64,000 bases of DNA, from NCBI GenBank assembly GCA_964460245.1, contig CAYWTL010000001.1:1-64000 (forward strand), written 5' to 3'. This DNA is from JAXDBM01 sp964460245 (GTDB taxonomy: Bacteria > Desulfobacterota > Syntrophia > Syntrophales > Fen-1087). The notes below the pieces were generated by a model. It had not been told where the DNA came from and made no database searches. It saw nothing but the letters and a program-made list of their open reading frames with translations. The position numbers and the translations under genes were made by a program. Each line of letters begins with the position of its first letter. Position 1 is the first letter of the stretch. Positions 45,273 to 53,593 of this stretch are shown one piece after another.

Positions 45273-46069
45273 CGCTCCTCCAGCCTCTCCATGACCTCCG
45301 CCCGCATCCGCGCCAGGGGCGGCTCCATTCCCGTCCAGAGCCGGATCTGCTCGGCCCCCTGACGGACGAACATCCCCACCCCGGAAAGGACGGCGCATCC
45401 GGCCTCCCGCGCCTCCCGCAGCAGCCTCGTTTCCGGCGGGTTGTAGATGACGTCGACAACCAGCCCGAACCGGTTCAGGATGTCCGGGCCGACCGGCGAC
45501 GCGTCCGTTTCGGGAAACATTCCGACGGGCGTCGTGTTGATCAGGCACTCTGCCCGGACGTCCCCGATTTCGCCCGGCGGCAGAAAGCGGCAGTGGAACT
45601 CGGCGGCCAGCGCCTCCGCTTTCGCGACGGACCGGCCGGCCACCCAAGGAATCCCGCCTTCCTTCCGAATCCCGAATACCGCCGCCCTCGCCGTCCCTCC
45701 GGTTCCGAGGATGATGAAATTCCTCCCGTCGATTTCGGTGCATTCCCGAAGGCTCTCGACCAGACCGAGCCAGTCCGTGTTGTGCCCCAGAAGCCTGCCG
45801 TCGCGGTTCGTGACCGTGTTGACCGCGCCGATGATCCGGGCGCTGCCGTCCATCCCGTCCAGGTGGCGCAGGATATCGCTCTTGAAGGGAAGGGTCACGC
45901 TCGCCCCTCGAATGTCCATCTCCCGGATTCCGGCAACCGCCTCCGCCGCACCGTTCACGCAAAATGAAAGGTACCGCGCCTCGATTCCCATCTGTTCGTA
46001 TGCGGCATTGTGCATCAGCGGCGAAAGGCTTTGGCCGACGGGGTTTCCGAACAGGGCGTACGTCTCCAT
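45269..46069 (-). CDS. aroE: Shikimate dehydrogenase
   Basis: A 266-residue NADP-dependent reductase. FGNPVGQSLSPLMHNAAYE near residues 7-25 and VTLPFKSDIL near 58 form the shikimate site with the catalytic Lys; GAVNTV and GHNTDWLGL follow; the nucleotide site is ILGTGGTARAAVFGI near 124. It lies one base after the aroD stop and overlaps aroA. Length is normal. Confidence 0.94.
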   Translation of the reverse strand: METYALFGNPVGQSLSPLMHNAAYEQMGIEARYLSFCVNGAAEAVAGIREMDIRGASVTLPFKSDILRHLDGMDGSARIIGAVNTVTNRDGRLLGHNTDWLGLVESLRECTEIDGRNFIILGTGGTARAAVFGIRKEGGIPWVAGRSVAKAEALAAEFHCRFLPPGEIGDVRAECLINTTPVGMFPETDASPVGPDILNRFGLVVDVIYNPPETRLLREAREAGCAVLSGVGMFVRQGAEQIRLWTGMEPPLARMRAEVMERLEER

Positions 46070-46070
46070 G

Positions 46071-46763
46071 CTATCTCCCCGCCTCGTGCCGCAACATTTT
46101 CAAAAGGGCTCGCATCTCCCGGACCGTCCACTGTCCGGGGGCCGACGCTTCGCCGTCGTCCAGGGCGGCGTAGCTGATCCGGGACCCGAAAAGCGGCGCG
46201 AGCGCCCTGCTGGGGCGGCCCTGCTCGCCCATACAGAAGGCGATGACCGCCTGTCCCTTTCTGCGGGCGCCGGCCAGAAGTTGCAGCACTCGAAGGTTGT
46301 CTTCCGGAGCCATCGCCAGGGTGACGATCTTGGCAATGTCCGCGCCGCTTTCGAAACAGTCCTCCAGCCATCCTTCGAGCGTTCGTTCCGAAGGCGTTTC
46401 CCGAAAATCGTGGCGGGAAACGATCAGCCGCACGCGGCCCCGGCGGGTCCGGGCAGCCCGGAGCAGTTCGTCCTTGAGGTCGGCCTCCGTGCTCGACTCG
46501 ACATCCACGTAGTCTGCGTCGAGCAGTGCCGCCTGCGTGAGCAGACCCACCCGCGCCCTTTCGCTCCCCCTGAAGCGCCCCCCCTCGTCCCGGCGGCGGC
46601 TGGTCACGATGATCTTGCCGCGGCGCGCCCCGATCAGCCTCCCCAGGTTCGGGTCCCGCATGCCGTCGATGCGCAGCTCCACGAGATCGGCCAGCGCAAA
46701 GGCCCGCCCCATTTTGGCCAGCATGGCCTCCTCGCTTTCCGCCATCACCGGGATGCAGATCAT
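46071..46763 (-). CDS. aroD: Type I 3-dehydroquinate dehydratase
   Basis: A 230-residue class I dehydroquinase: CIPVMAES at the start, LVELRIDGMRD near 27, KIIVTSRRRDEGGRF near 49, the active-site His in VSRHDF near 118 and the Schiff-base Lys in ADIAKIVTLA near 145. Its ATG overlaps the pheA stop by four bases; the longer upstream frame is an overlap with pheA. Bacteria often use the unrelated type II enzyme; type I is used here. Confidence 0.92.
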   Translation of the reverse strand: MICIPVMAESEEAMLAKMGRAFALADLVELRIDGMRDPNLGRLIGARRGKIIVTSRRRDEGGRFRGSERARVGLLTQAALLDADYVDVESSTEADLKDELLRAARTRRGRVRLIVSRHDFRETPSERTLEGWLEDCFESGADIAKIVTLAMAPEDNLRVLQLLAGARRKGQAVIAFCMGEQGRPSRALAPLFGSRISYAALDDGEASAPGQWTVREMRALLKMLRHEAGR

Positions 46764-47842
46764 GGTCGTTCCTCTCCGCGAGGGTAGGACCCCAGGACCT
46801 TGACAAAGGCCGCCTTCTTTTCGAGCTGCCGCAGGCAGGAGCCGATTCGCTTCTCGGCGCTGTGGCCGGCGAGGTCCATGAAGAACAGGTACTCCCACAT
46901 GCGGTCCCGCACGGGATAGGATTCGATCCGGGTCAGGTTGACGCGGGCGCTTGCGAACGGCCCCAGGGCCAGGTGCAGCGCGCCCGGCGCATGCGCCGTT
47001 CCGAACAGGACGGAGGTCTTGTCCCGCCCCGTCGGTTCCGGCTTCCCCCTCCCGATGACGACAAACCGGGTCGTGTTCAGGGGATGGTCTTCGATCCCGT
47101 CGGCAAGGATGCGCAGACCGTAGCGGGACGCGGCGGCCCGGCTCCCCACGGCCGCCCCCTCCGGGTCTTCCAGCGCCTTTCCGGCAGCCGCGGCGGTGCT
47201 GTTCACTTCGATCAGCCGGCACTGCGGCAGGTTGGCCCGCAGCCATTGCCGGCTCTGGGCGATCGCCTGCGGGTGTGAGTAGACCCTCCTGGGCGATTTC
47301 CGCCGGCCGCGCGGGGTCAGCAGGGCATGGCGGATATGGACGAAAATTTCCGCCTGGAGCGCCAGCGGCGTCGCGACCAGCCGATCCAGCGTCGCCTTGA
47401 CGGAGCCCTCCGTGGAATTCTCGATGGGCACGATCCCCAAGCGGCCGGAGTCCCGCTCCGCCGCGTCGAAGACCTCCGCGATGGTGGCGGCGGGAGACAG
47501 CTCTGCGCCCTTCCCGAAATGGGTTAGTGCCGCCGCATGGCTGAAGGAAGCCTCCGGGCCGAGGTAAGAAACGACCGGCGCGGCCTGGAGCGCCCGGGAC
47601 GCCGAAAGGATCTCCCGGAAAATATCCGCCAGCGCCGCCGCGGGAAGCGGCCCTTCGTTGATCTCCTCGAGACGGCGGTAAACGAGGCTTTCCCGGGCGG
47701 AATCGTACACCGGCCGGCCCGCCGCCTGCTTGACCCGGCCGATCGCAAGGGAAAGCGCAGATCGCTCGTTGAGCAGCCGGACGATCCTTTCGTCCTTCGC
47801 GCTGATTTTTTCTCTCAGCCTCCGCATCCGGTCTTCGTTCAT
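46760..47842 (-). CDS. pheA: Bifunctional chorismate mutase / prephenate dehydratase (P-protein)
   Basis: A 360-residue protein. Residues 1-80 are an AroQ chorismate mutase (LREKISAKDERIVRLLNERS). Residues about 90-270 are prephenate dehydratase (YLGPEASFSHAAAL, GIVPIENSTEGSV, NTTRFVVIGRG). The end is an ACT domain. The Phe-binding ESRP motif of the ACT domain reads ESYP (LTRIESYPVRD), so feedback may be altered. It converts chorismate to phenylpyruvate and also supplies the prephenate used by TyrA. ATGA overlaps connect it with aroB and aroD. Confidence 0.93.
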   Translation of the reverse strand: MNEDRMRRLREKISAKDERIVRLLNERSALSLAIGRVKQAAGRPVYDSARESLVYRRLEEINEGPLPAAALADIFREILSASRALQAAPVVSYLGPEASFSHAAALTHFGKGAELSPAATIAEVFDAAERDSGRLGIVPIENSTEGSVKATLDRLVATPLALQAEIFVHIRHALLTPRGRRKSPRRVYSHPQAIAQSRQWLRANLPQCRLIEVNSTAAAAGKALEDPEGAAVGSRAAASRYGLRILADGIEDHPLNTTRFVVIGRGKPEPTGRDKTSVLFGTAHAPGALHLALGPFASARVNLTRIESYPVRDRMWEYLFFMDLAGHSAEKRIGSCLRQLEKKAAFVKVLGSYPRGEERP

Positions 47843-48933
47843 CCCCTCATCCCCTCGATCGTTTCCCGGATCAGCGGTTCGGGCACGCCCCCGTTCATGA
47901 AGGGCATCCCCGCCCGTTTGAGCAGAACGAAGTGAACCGCCGCGCCCTGCTTCTTCTTGTCCTTTTTCAGCCGGGTCAGGATCGCTCCCCCGTCCAGGCC
48001 TTGCGGGACACGGTCGGCAAGACCGAGTTTCCGAATGAGCGACAGGATCCGTTCACCCTCTTCCTCCGGGAGATACTTCATCCGCACCGAAATGCGAACC
48101 GCGGCCGCCATGCCGATGGCGACGGCGTCCCCGTGCGACAGGCGGAACCCCGACTCGGCTTCAACGGCATGGCCGATGGTGTGGCCGAAGTTGAGAATCC
48201 GGCGGAGCCCCGTGTCCCTCTCATCCAGTTCGACGATCCCCTTCTTGATGCGGCAGCATTGCAGGACCAAGCCCTCCAGAAAGTCCGCATCGCGCCGCAG
48301 CAGCGCCTCCGCCTTCCCGTCGAGGAGGTCCAGAATCTCCGGAGATTCGATGACCCCGTACTTCACGATCTCGGCCAGGCCGTTTCGAATCTCCGCTTCC
48401 GGCAGCGTTTTGAGGAAGGAGACGTCCGAAAACACCGCCTTCGGCTGATGAAACGTTCCAATGTAGTTCTTTCCCGCCTCCGTGTCGACGCCGGTTTTGC
48501 CCCCGATGCTGCTGTCGACCTGGGCGAGCAGCGTCGTGGGAATCTGGATGCAGGGAATCCCCCGCATGAAGATCGAGGCGGCGAAGCCGGCGACGTCGCC
48601 CGTAACGCCCCCGCCCAGGGCGATCACGGCGGATGTCCGGTCCGCTCCCAGCCCGGCCATCTTTTCCAGGATTTCGAGGCAGGTCTGCACGTTCTTCGAC
48701 GCCTCGCCTCCCGGAAATACGATCAGATCGGCCTTCAGATCCATCTGCCGGAGGAGTTTGAGGACCTCGCCCCCGTAGAGCGACGCCACGCGGGAGTCGG
48801 AGACGATCACGTACCGCGCTGCCCAGTTGTTCTTCGCCAAGAGCAGCCCGGCGCGGTCCAGAATGTCGCGGCCGACATGAATGTCATAGCTTCTCACCGT
48901 TTTCCGGTCCAGGTTCAGTCTGATTTTGTTCAT
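47839..48933 (-). CDS. aroB: 3-dehydroquinate synthase
   Basis: A 364-residue NAD- and metal-dependent enzyme. It has YVIVSDSRVASLYGG, FPGGEASKNV, ALGGGVTGDVAGFAASIFMRG and QIPTTLLAQVDSSIGGKTGV near 130-149, then the metal-ligand His residues in LNFGHTIGHAVEAE and LSHGDAVAIGM. The start at 48933 is set by the ATGA overlap with aroF. Long upstream open sequence in this frame overlaps aroF and is not coding. Confidence 0.94.
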   Translation of the reverse strand: MNKIRLNLDRKTVRSYDIHVGRDILDRAGLLLAKNNWAARYVIVSDSRVASLYGGEVLKLLRQMDLKADLIVFPGGEASKNVQTCLEILEKMAGLGADRTSAVIALGGGVTGDVAGFAASIFMRGIPCIQIPTTLLAQVDSSIGGKTGVDTEAGKNYIGTFHQPKAVFSDVSFLKTLPEAEIRNGLAEIVKYGVIESPEILDLLDGKAEALLRRDADFLEGLVLQCCRIKKGIVELDERDTGLRRILNFGHTIGHAVEAESGFRLSHGDAVAIGMAAAVRISVRMKYLPEEEGERILSLIRKLGLADRVPQGLDGGAILTRLKKDKKKQGAAVHFVLLKRAGMPFMNGGVPEPLIRETIEGMRG

Positions 48934-49958
48934 TGCAGCACCCTGATTTCCTCTCTCATGATTTTTTCCATGACCCGGACTTCCTCCATCATCTGGTAAA
49001 ACTGCTCCGGCCGCAGCGACTGGGCGCCGTCCGAAAAGGCCTTCTCGGGCTCCGGGTGGACTTCTACGATCAGGCCGTCCGCCCCGACGGCGACGGCGGC
49101 GCGGGTCAGCGGAATCACGTACCGGGAGTATCCGGCGGCATGGCTGGGATCGATGATGACCGGCAGATGGGTCAGCTCCTTCAAGACGGGAACGGCGCTG
49201 ATGTCCAGGGTATTGCGCGTCGCCGTTTCGAAAGTCCGGATCCCCCGTTCGCAAAGGATGACCTGCTCATTCCCCGCCGACAGGATGTATTCCGCCGACA
49301 TGAGCAGCTCCTCGATGGTGGTCATCAGGCCGCGCTTCAGCAACACCGGCTTTTTCGCGCGGCCCACCTCCTTCAGCAGGGCGAAGTTCTGCACATTCCG
49401 GGCGCCGATCTGCAGGATGTCCGCGTAGGACTCCACCAGATCCACATCCGTCGTGTTCATCACTTCCGTCACGACCGGGAGTCCCGTTCGCTCCCGGACC
49501 TTCTTCAGGAGTTTCAGGCCCTCTTCGGCCATGCCCTGAAAGCTGTACGGCGACGTCCGGGGCTTGAACGCCCCCCCGCGCAGGATATGGGCGCCGGCCT
49601 TCTTCGCGACATAGGCCGATGCCATGAGCTGTTCCTCGCTTTCCACGGAGCAGGGGCCGGCCATGACGATGAAATCCGGCCCACCGATGGCCAGGTCACC
49701 GACGCGGACGACGGTATTGCCCTCCCGCACCTCCCGGCTGGCCAGTTTGTAGGGTTTGAGGATCGGCATGACCTTGTCCACGCCGGGGAGGAATTCGGCG
49801 GACTTCAACTGGGCCTTCCCCCGGTCATCCCCCACGGCGCCGACGATGGTGCGCTCCACGCCGCGGGACAGGTGCGCGCTGTAACCGACGGATGCGATCC
49901 ACTCCACGATCCGGTCGACCTGGGCATCCGTCGCATTTTTTTTCATAATGATGATCAT
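48930..49958 (-). CDS. aroF: DAHP synthase (type I-beta) with N-terminal regulatory domain
   Basis: A 342-residue enzyme for the first shikimate step. The first ~70 residues (MIIIMKKNATDAQVDRIVEW) are the ferredoxin-like regulatory domain seen in Thermotoga-type enzymes. The barrel has MAGPCSVESEEQ, RGGAFKPRTSPYSFQG, LQIGARNVQNFALL, LKRGLMTTIEE and IDPSHAAGYSRY. GGAGG eight bases before ATG 49958 sets the start; the frame is open further up but only through the terminators. First structural gene of the aro unit, behind an aromatic-rich leader. Confidence 0.94.
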   Translation of the reverse strand: MIIIMKKNATDAQVDRIVEWIASVGYSAHLSRGVERTIVGAVGDDRGKAQLKSAEFLPGVDKVMPILKPYKLASREVREGNTVVRVGDLAIGGPDFIVMAGPCSVESEEQLMASAYVAKKAGAHILRGGAFKPRTSPYSFQGMAEEGLKLLKKVRERTGLPVVTEVMNTTDVDLVESYADILQIGARNVQNFALLKEVGRAKKPVLLKRGLMTTIEELLMSAEYILSAGNEQVILCERGIRTFETATRNTLDISAVPVLKELTHLPVIIDPSHAAGYSRYVIPLTRAAVAVGADGLIVEVHPEPEKAFSDGAQSLRPEQFYQMMEEVRVMEKIMREEIRVLQ

Positions 49959-49971
49959 ATCTGTTTCCTCC

Positions 49972-50009
49972 AAAAAGAAAGGGCCGTGGAAAATCGGCTC
50001 CCACAGCCC
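49972..50009 (-). terminator. Second intrinsic terminator of the aro leader
   Basis: GGGCTGTGG (50009-50001) pairs with CCACGGCCC (49989-49981) with one G-T pair, followed by TTTCTTTTT that runs straight into the aroF ribosome site. It could also mask that site, so a translational role is possible. Confidence 0.65.
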
Positions 50010-50017
50010 CGAAACGC

Positions 50018-50056
50018 AAAAAGCCATGGGTAGCGTTTTTCGATCTACCCATGGCT
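50018..50056 (-). terminator. aro attenuator (first intrinsic terminator)
   Basis: AGCCATGGGTAG (50056-50045) pairs perfectly with CTACCCATGGCT (50033-50022) over an 11-base loop, followed by T5. It starts 22 bases after the stop of the aromatic leader peptide. Confidence 0.85.
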
Positions 50057-50078
50057 CCGTTTGATGATTTAAATTTCT

Positions 50079-50180
50079 TTAAGTCCTCCTGAGCGTCGGG
50101 CAGACCGGTGCATAAAAATAGTAATAGCCGTACCAGCTCTTAAAATTTCTTCCGGTTTGACCGCTTTTGAAGCCCGACAT
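50079..50180 (-). CDS. Aromatic-rich leader peptide of the aro operon
   Basis: A 33-residue ORF. Its middle reads NFKSWYGYYYFYAPV: in all one Trp, five Tyr and three Phe, with eight aromatics in the 11 residues around SWYGYYYFYA counting the preceding Phe. GAGGAG lies about 12 bases before the ATG. With the terminator just downstream this is the layout of an attenuation leader that senses all three charged aromatic tRNAs. Too short for normal gene finders; support comes from composition and position. Confidence 0.8.
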   Translation of the reverse strand: MSGFKSGQTGRNFKSWYGYYYFYAPVCPTLRRT

Positions 50181-50218
50181 GCTGCTGCGAATCTCCTCAC
50201 TTTTACTCTTTGCCCTGC

Positions 50219-50247
50219 AGGCAACCACAATCAGGGGGCCCTGTCAA
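50219..50247 (-). promoter_or_regulatory. Probable promoter of the aro operon
   Basis: TTGACA (50247-50242), 17 bases, TTGCCT (50224-50219), about 40 bases before the leader ORF. The -35 is perfect and the -10 weak. Confidence 0.5.
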
Positions 50248-50301
50248 GGAAAAACTTCCTGAAATAATCTCCGTCACGCGGCGGCGGGGAACGGTCGCCG
50301 G

Positions 50302-51123
50302 CTACTTCACGGTGTATCCGCGCCCGTCGAGGCAGGCCCCCATGGCCCTCTGGTACTCGACGCGCTTCTGGCCCGCCGGATCCGCCAGATCCCCCTCGCG
50401 GGGCCGGGTGGGGTCGTAGCCGGTCTGCTGGACGGCCCAGGCATGGCACTCGTAGCGGTCCTTCGCCAGCTGCTCTTCGCTCTGGCCCTGACGGGGGTAG
50501 ACGAAAAGCTGATCGATGGATGCCTCGATTTCCGGAGGCAGCGTTTCACTGGCCTCGCCGCTCGGCGGCGCGACGACGGCGTAGCCGTTGGGCACGCGTG
50601 TATAATAAACCTCATTGGCGTAGTAGTAGGGGATCCCGCCGAACCAGACCGTCGCGTAATAGGGCGGTAGGTAGGGAACGACCACGCCGAAAGGGGGCGC
50701 GATGACGGCAAAGCGGGGCCCGTACGGACGGTACCAGACGCCCCCCCGGTAATAATAGCGCGTCCCGCCGTGCACGATCACCCGGTGGTCGCGGGGAAGC
50801 CGCTGGATGTAGCGGCCGCGCACCGGATAGGAACGGTCATGGCGATAGCGCGAATCCAGGTAAAGCCCCGGCCGAATCGGGCCCGGAGGCGGCGCCTTTA
50901 AATTCCGGGGAGGCGGCGCCTGGCTTCCCCGCGGCGCCATGCGCGGCCCGGGAGGCGGAACCGGGCGCGACGACGGTTCCCGGTACTGGCGGAACTGCTC
51001 GGAACGGGGCCCGCGTTCAGCCGCATTCGCCGTCTGTAAGAGCGGGTACAGCAGGACCCCGGTCAGCAGGGCCGCCGCCATGCCGAGCGTAAATCTCACG
51101 TTTCTGCTAAATAAAAGTGACAT
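50302..51123 (-). CDS. Exported DUF6515-like protein
   Basis: A 273-residue protein with a clear signal peptide (FTLGMAAALLTGVLLYPLL, then TANAAERG as cleavage region). A Pro/Arg-rich stretch to about residue 95 precedes a Tyr-rich repeat domain (RYYYRGGVWYRPYGPRFAVI and PYYYANEVYYTRVPNGYAVV) like DUF6515. The last 75 residues (LFVYPRQGQSEEQLAKDRYE, CHAWAVQQTGYDP, RAMGACLDGRGYTV) are shared with the next upstream gene. Function unknown; probably periplasmic or surface. Follows its paralogue by 42 bases on the same strand. Confidence 0.75.
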   Translation of the reverse strand: MSLLFSRNVRFTLGMAAALLTGVLLYPLLQTANAAERGPRSEQFRQYREPSSRPVPPPGPRMAPRGSQAPPPRNLKAPPPGPIRPGLYLDSRYRHDRSYPVRGRYIQRLPRDHRVIVHGGTRYYYRGGVWYRPYGPRFAVIAPPFGVVVPYLPPYYATVWFGGIPYYYANEVYYTRVPNGYAVVAPPSGEASETLPPEIEASIDQLFVYPRQGQSEEQLAKDRYECHAWAVQQTGYDPTRPREGDLADPAGQKRVEYQRAMGACLDGRGYTVK

Positions 51124-51165
51124 GTGCGTATCCTCCTCAAAATCGAATCCGGATTCCCGCTGCCG

Positions 51166-51789
51166 TCACTGTACGCTGTAGCCCCGGCCTTCGAGGCACG
51201 CGGACATGGCCCTGCGGAAATCGAACTCCTTTGCCTGGTAGTGGACATCCAGTGCTCGGTCTCGCCGGGAGTAGGCTTCCTCCATCTGCTGGGCATACTG
51301 CTGACGGGACGCATCCGATACGGCGCCGGTAAACGCCCCGCCGGCCGCCCCGATCAGGGCGCCCTCCCCGGCATGTCTCGGCCCTCCGATCAGCGCGCCG
51401 AGCACCGCGCCCGCCACGGCCAGCACGGCCGTATCATGACCGGGCGGCGGCATCGGCACGACCCGGACACGCTGCACGGGCGGAACCTGGGACCGGCTGG
51501 GGTCGAAATGCGTCTGCTTCACGGCCCAGTTGTAGCACTCGTAGTGGTCCCGGGACTGGCGCTCCTGGCTCTGGCCCATCTTCGGGTAGAAGTAGAGCTG
51601 GGCCATGCGGGCTTTCGGGGCCATGCCGGAATCCGGCGGGACAGGTCCCGCAACCGGATGATAAGACGCCGGATAGCACCCGGCCAGCGGAAGCACGGTC
51701 AGAAAAAACAGGAGACCCAGACCGGCGCGCATTACCGGGTGACCGCCTCGATGCCTGTCGGCCCTTTCCTCGATTCTCCGAATGCCCAT
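51166..51789 (-). CDS. Lipoprotein with glycine-zipper segment, paralogous to the next gene
   Basis: A protein of about 207 residues. FLTVLPLAGC is a lipobox, so it is probably a lipoprotein. The domain LYFYPKMGQSQERQSRDHYE, CYNWAVKQTHFDP is shared with the downstream gene, as is the end RAMSACLEGRGYSV. Between the two lies a glycine-zipper-like hydrophobic stretch (AVLGALIGG, GALIGAAGGAFTGAV). GGAGGAAAGCG supports ATG 51789; ATG 51732 would give a shorter signal peptide. Function unknown. Confidence 0.75.
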   Translation of the reverse strand: MGIRRIEERADRHRGGHPVMRAGLGLLFFLTVLPLAGCYPASYHPVAGPVPPDSGMAPKARMAQLYFYPKMGQSQERQSRDHYECYNWAVKQTHFDPSRSQVPPVQRVRVVPMPPPGHDTAVLAVAGAVLGALIGGPRHAGEGALIGAAGGAFTGAVSDASRQQYAQQMEEAYSRRDRALDVHYQAKEFDFRRAMSACLEGRGYSVQ

Positions 51790-52184
51790 CGCTTTCCTCC
51801 CCATTCGTCAAACACCGGTCATCGCCACCGCCGAAAACCGGGTGCACCGCCGGCTTTGCGAGGCTTCCCGTATTTTATAATACCGCACACATTTTATTGC
51901 AAGAGGGATGCCAATCGCGGCACTTGAAACGCAACCGCTCGGATTGATGAAGGGTTGATCCATTCGAAGGCCTTCCGGTCCAGCCGCTGCGGTTTCCGGC
52001 GTGGATAAATATTACCCGGTTTCCGTATCCACTTGTGAAAAAAATACACACCTTGCGGGGGCGGGTCGCACCGACCCGCATCGATTCCCCGCACGCGTTT
52101 CGACGCTTGCGTTGGCGGTTCTTTTTGAATATGATTCTCTGCCGGAATCGACAAAATCCCATATTCGCCGAAAAGAGGACCGCC
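51790..52184. other. Divergent gap between lipoprotein gene and MBL-fold gene
   Basis: 395 bases without a supported gene. It contains the promoter at 51874-51902 for the minus strand; the MBL frame is open back to 52035 but without conserved sequence. Nothing else is recognisable. Confidence 0.4.
51874..51902 (-). promoter_or_regulatory. Promoter of the two exported-protein genes
   Basis: On the minus strand TTGCAA (51902-51897), 17 bases, TATAAA (51879-51874), about 85 bases before the lipoprotein start. Confidence 0.55.
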
Positions 52185-53066
52185 ATGATCGTCGAGAGCA
52201 GGGGGGAGATCGCAAAAGGGCTCTGCGCCATCGGGAAGCCCGAACTGCCGGCCTTTCTCCTGATCGGCGAACGGCCTGCCCTCTTCGACGCCGGCATGAC
52301 CTTCATGGGACCCCTGTACATCGAGGGATTGAGAACCCGCCTCGGCGACGAGCAGCGTCTTTCACGCAATTTTCTGACCCATTCCCATTTCGACCACTGC
52401 GGGGCATCCCCTTTCCTGAAAAGAAAGATCCGCCGCCTTCAGACCGGCGCCCATCCGCTCGCCGCCGAAACGTTCCGGAAACCCGGGGCCGTCTCGCTGA
52501 TCCGAAGCCTGAGCGAGCATTTCGAAAAGAGGAATGGTGACGAGGACGTTGCTTTCGACGGCCTGAATGTCGATCTGTTTCTTCACGACGGCATGGAAAT
52601 GGATCTCGGCGGCGGACTCGATTTCCGCGTGATCGCCACACCGGGCCATACGCGCGATTCGGTCTCCTTTTACATCCCGAAACTCAGGGCGCTGATCGCC
52701 GGTGAGGCCGTCGGCGTTTATGACCGGGACAGGACGATCCATCCCGAGTTTCTGTCGAGCTACCGGGACTACCTCCACTCTCTCGACAAGTTGGCTTCCC
52801 TCGAGCCGGAAGTCCTGATGATGGCCCATTACTTCACGCTGACGGGTCCGGAGGCGAGATCGTACGTCGCAAAATCGATCGAAAGGACAAAGGCATTCCG
52901 GACGAGGATCGAAGACTTCCTTCATGAACAAAACGGCGACAGGGCAGCGGTGGTGCAGAGAATTTTCCGGGAGGACTACCTGGAAACGGGGGCCATCCTG
53001 CAGGAGGAACGGCCCTATCGGATCAACCTTGAAGCGAAGGTACGGGCGGTTGCGGAGGATCGTTGA
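52185..53066 (+). CDS. MBL-fold metallo-hydrolase
   Basis: A 293-residue protein from ATG 52185 (AAGAGGA upstream). The metallo-beta-lactamase signature is LTHSHFDHCG (HxHxDH) near residue 70; further ligands are in ATPGHTRDS near 150 and MMAHYF near 215. FLLIGERPALFDAGMTF is the usual first strand pair. The C-terminal helical extension (LHEQNGDRAAVVQRIFREDY) is as in LACTB2/thiolesterase-like members. Substrate unknown; the hotdog thioesterase 50 bases downstream suggests CoA-thioester related work. Confidence 0.82.
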   Translation: MIVESRGEIAKGLCAIGKPELPAFLLIGERPALFDAGMTFMGPLYIEGLRTRLGDEQRLSRNFLTHSHFDHCGASPFLKRKIRRLQTGAHPLAAETFRKPGAVSLIRSLSEHFEKRNGDEDVAFDGLNVDLFLHDGMEMDLGGGLDFRVIATPGHTRDSVSFYIPKLRALIAGEAVGVYDRDRTIHPEFLSSYRDYLHSLDKLASLEPEVLMMAHYFTLTGPEARSYVAKSIERTKAFRTRIEDFLHEQNGDRAAVVQRIFREDYLETGAILQEERPYRINLEAKVRAVAEDR

Positions 53067-53116
53067 CCGGCTCTTCTTGAACGACCGGCGTGGTGAAAAC
53101 CGGAAGGCAGGGCAGG

Positions 53117-53548
53117 ATGGACGAAGGGGTCAGGGCGGCGATTTTCCGTCAGGTGCGGCAGGAGCCTTTTGCGGAAAAATTCGGACTGAAGCTGATCGCG
53201 CTGGAATCGGGCTATTCGAAAGTCGAGATGGACTTCACCCCCGACATGGAAAACATCTTCGGGATGGCGCACGGCGGGGCGCTCTTCGCCCTGATCGACG
53301 AGGCTTTCGAGACTGCATCCAATTCCCACGGCACCATGGCCGTTGCGCTCAACATGAACGTCACCTACCTTTCGGCCCCCGCCGCGGGGGCGAGATTGAC
53401 CGCCGAGGCAAGGGAACTGAACCGGACCCGCAAAACTGCGGTCTATGACATTCGGGTGACCGACGGCCGAAATCAGCTCATCGCTTCCTGCCAGGCCCTC
53501 GTGTACCGGAAGGAGACCCCCCTCCCCTTCCTCGGACCGGCGACCTGA
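53117..53548 (+). CDS. Hotdog-fold (PaaI-like) acyl-CoA thioesterase
   Basis: A 143-residue protein. NIFGMAHGGALFALIDEAFE near residues 46-65 has the HGG...D/E core of PaaI-type thioesterases, with the catalytic acid at the usual place, and NMNVTYLSAPAAGARLTAEA is the second family segment. Start at ATG 53117 chosen for GGAAGG upstream; a GTG at 53090 is in frame. It should hydrolyse an aromatic or short acyl-CoA. Probably co-transcribed with the MBL gene. Confidence 0.85.
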   Translation: MDEGVRAAIFRQVRQEPFAEKFGLKLIALESGYSKVEMDFTPDMENIFGMAHGGALFALIDEAFETASNSHGTMAVALNMNVTYLSAPAAGARLTAEARELNRTRKTAVYDIRVTDGRNQLIASCQALVYRKETPLPFLGPAT

Positions 53549-53593
53549 ATGCCCCGCGCCCGCCTCTGTCCGCCGGCCGGGGCGCGGCATGCG

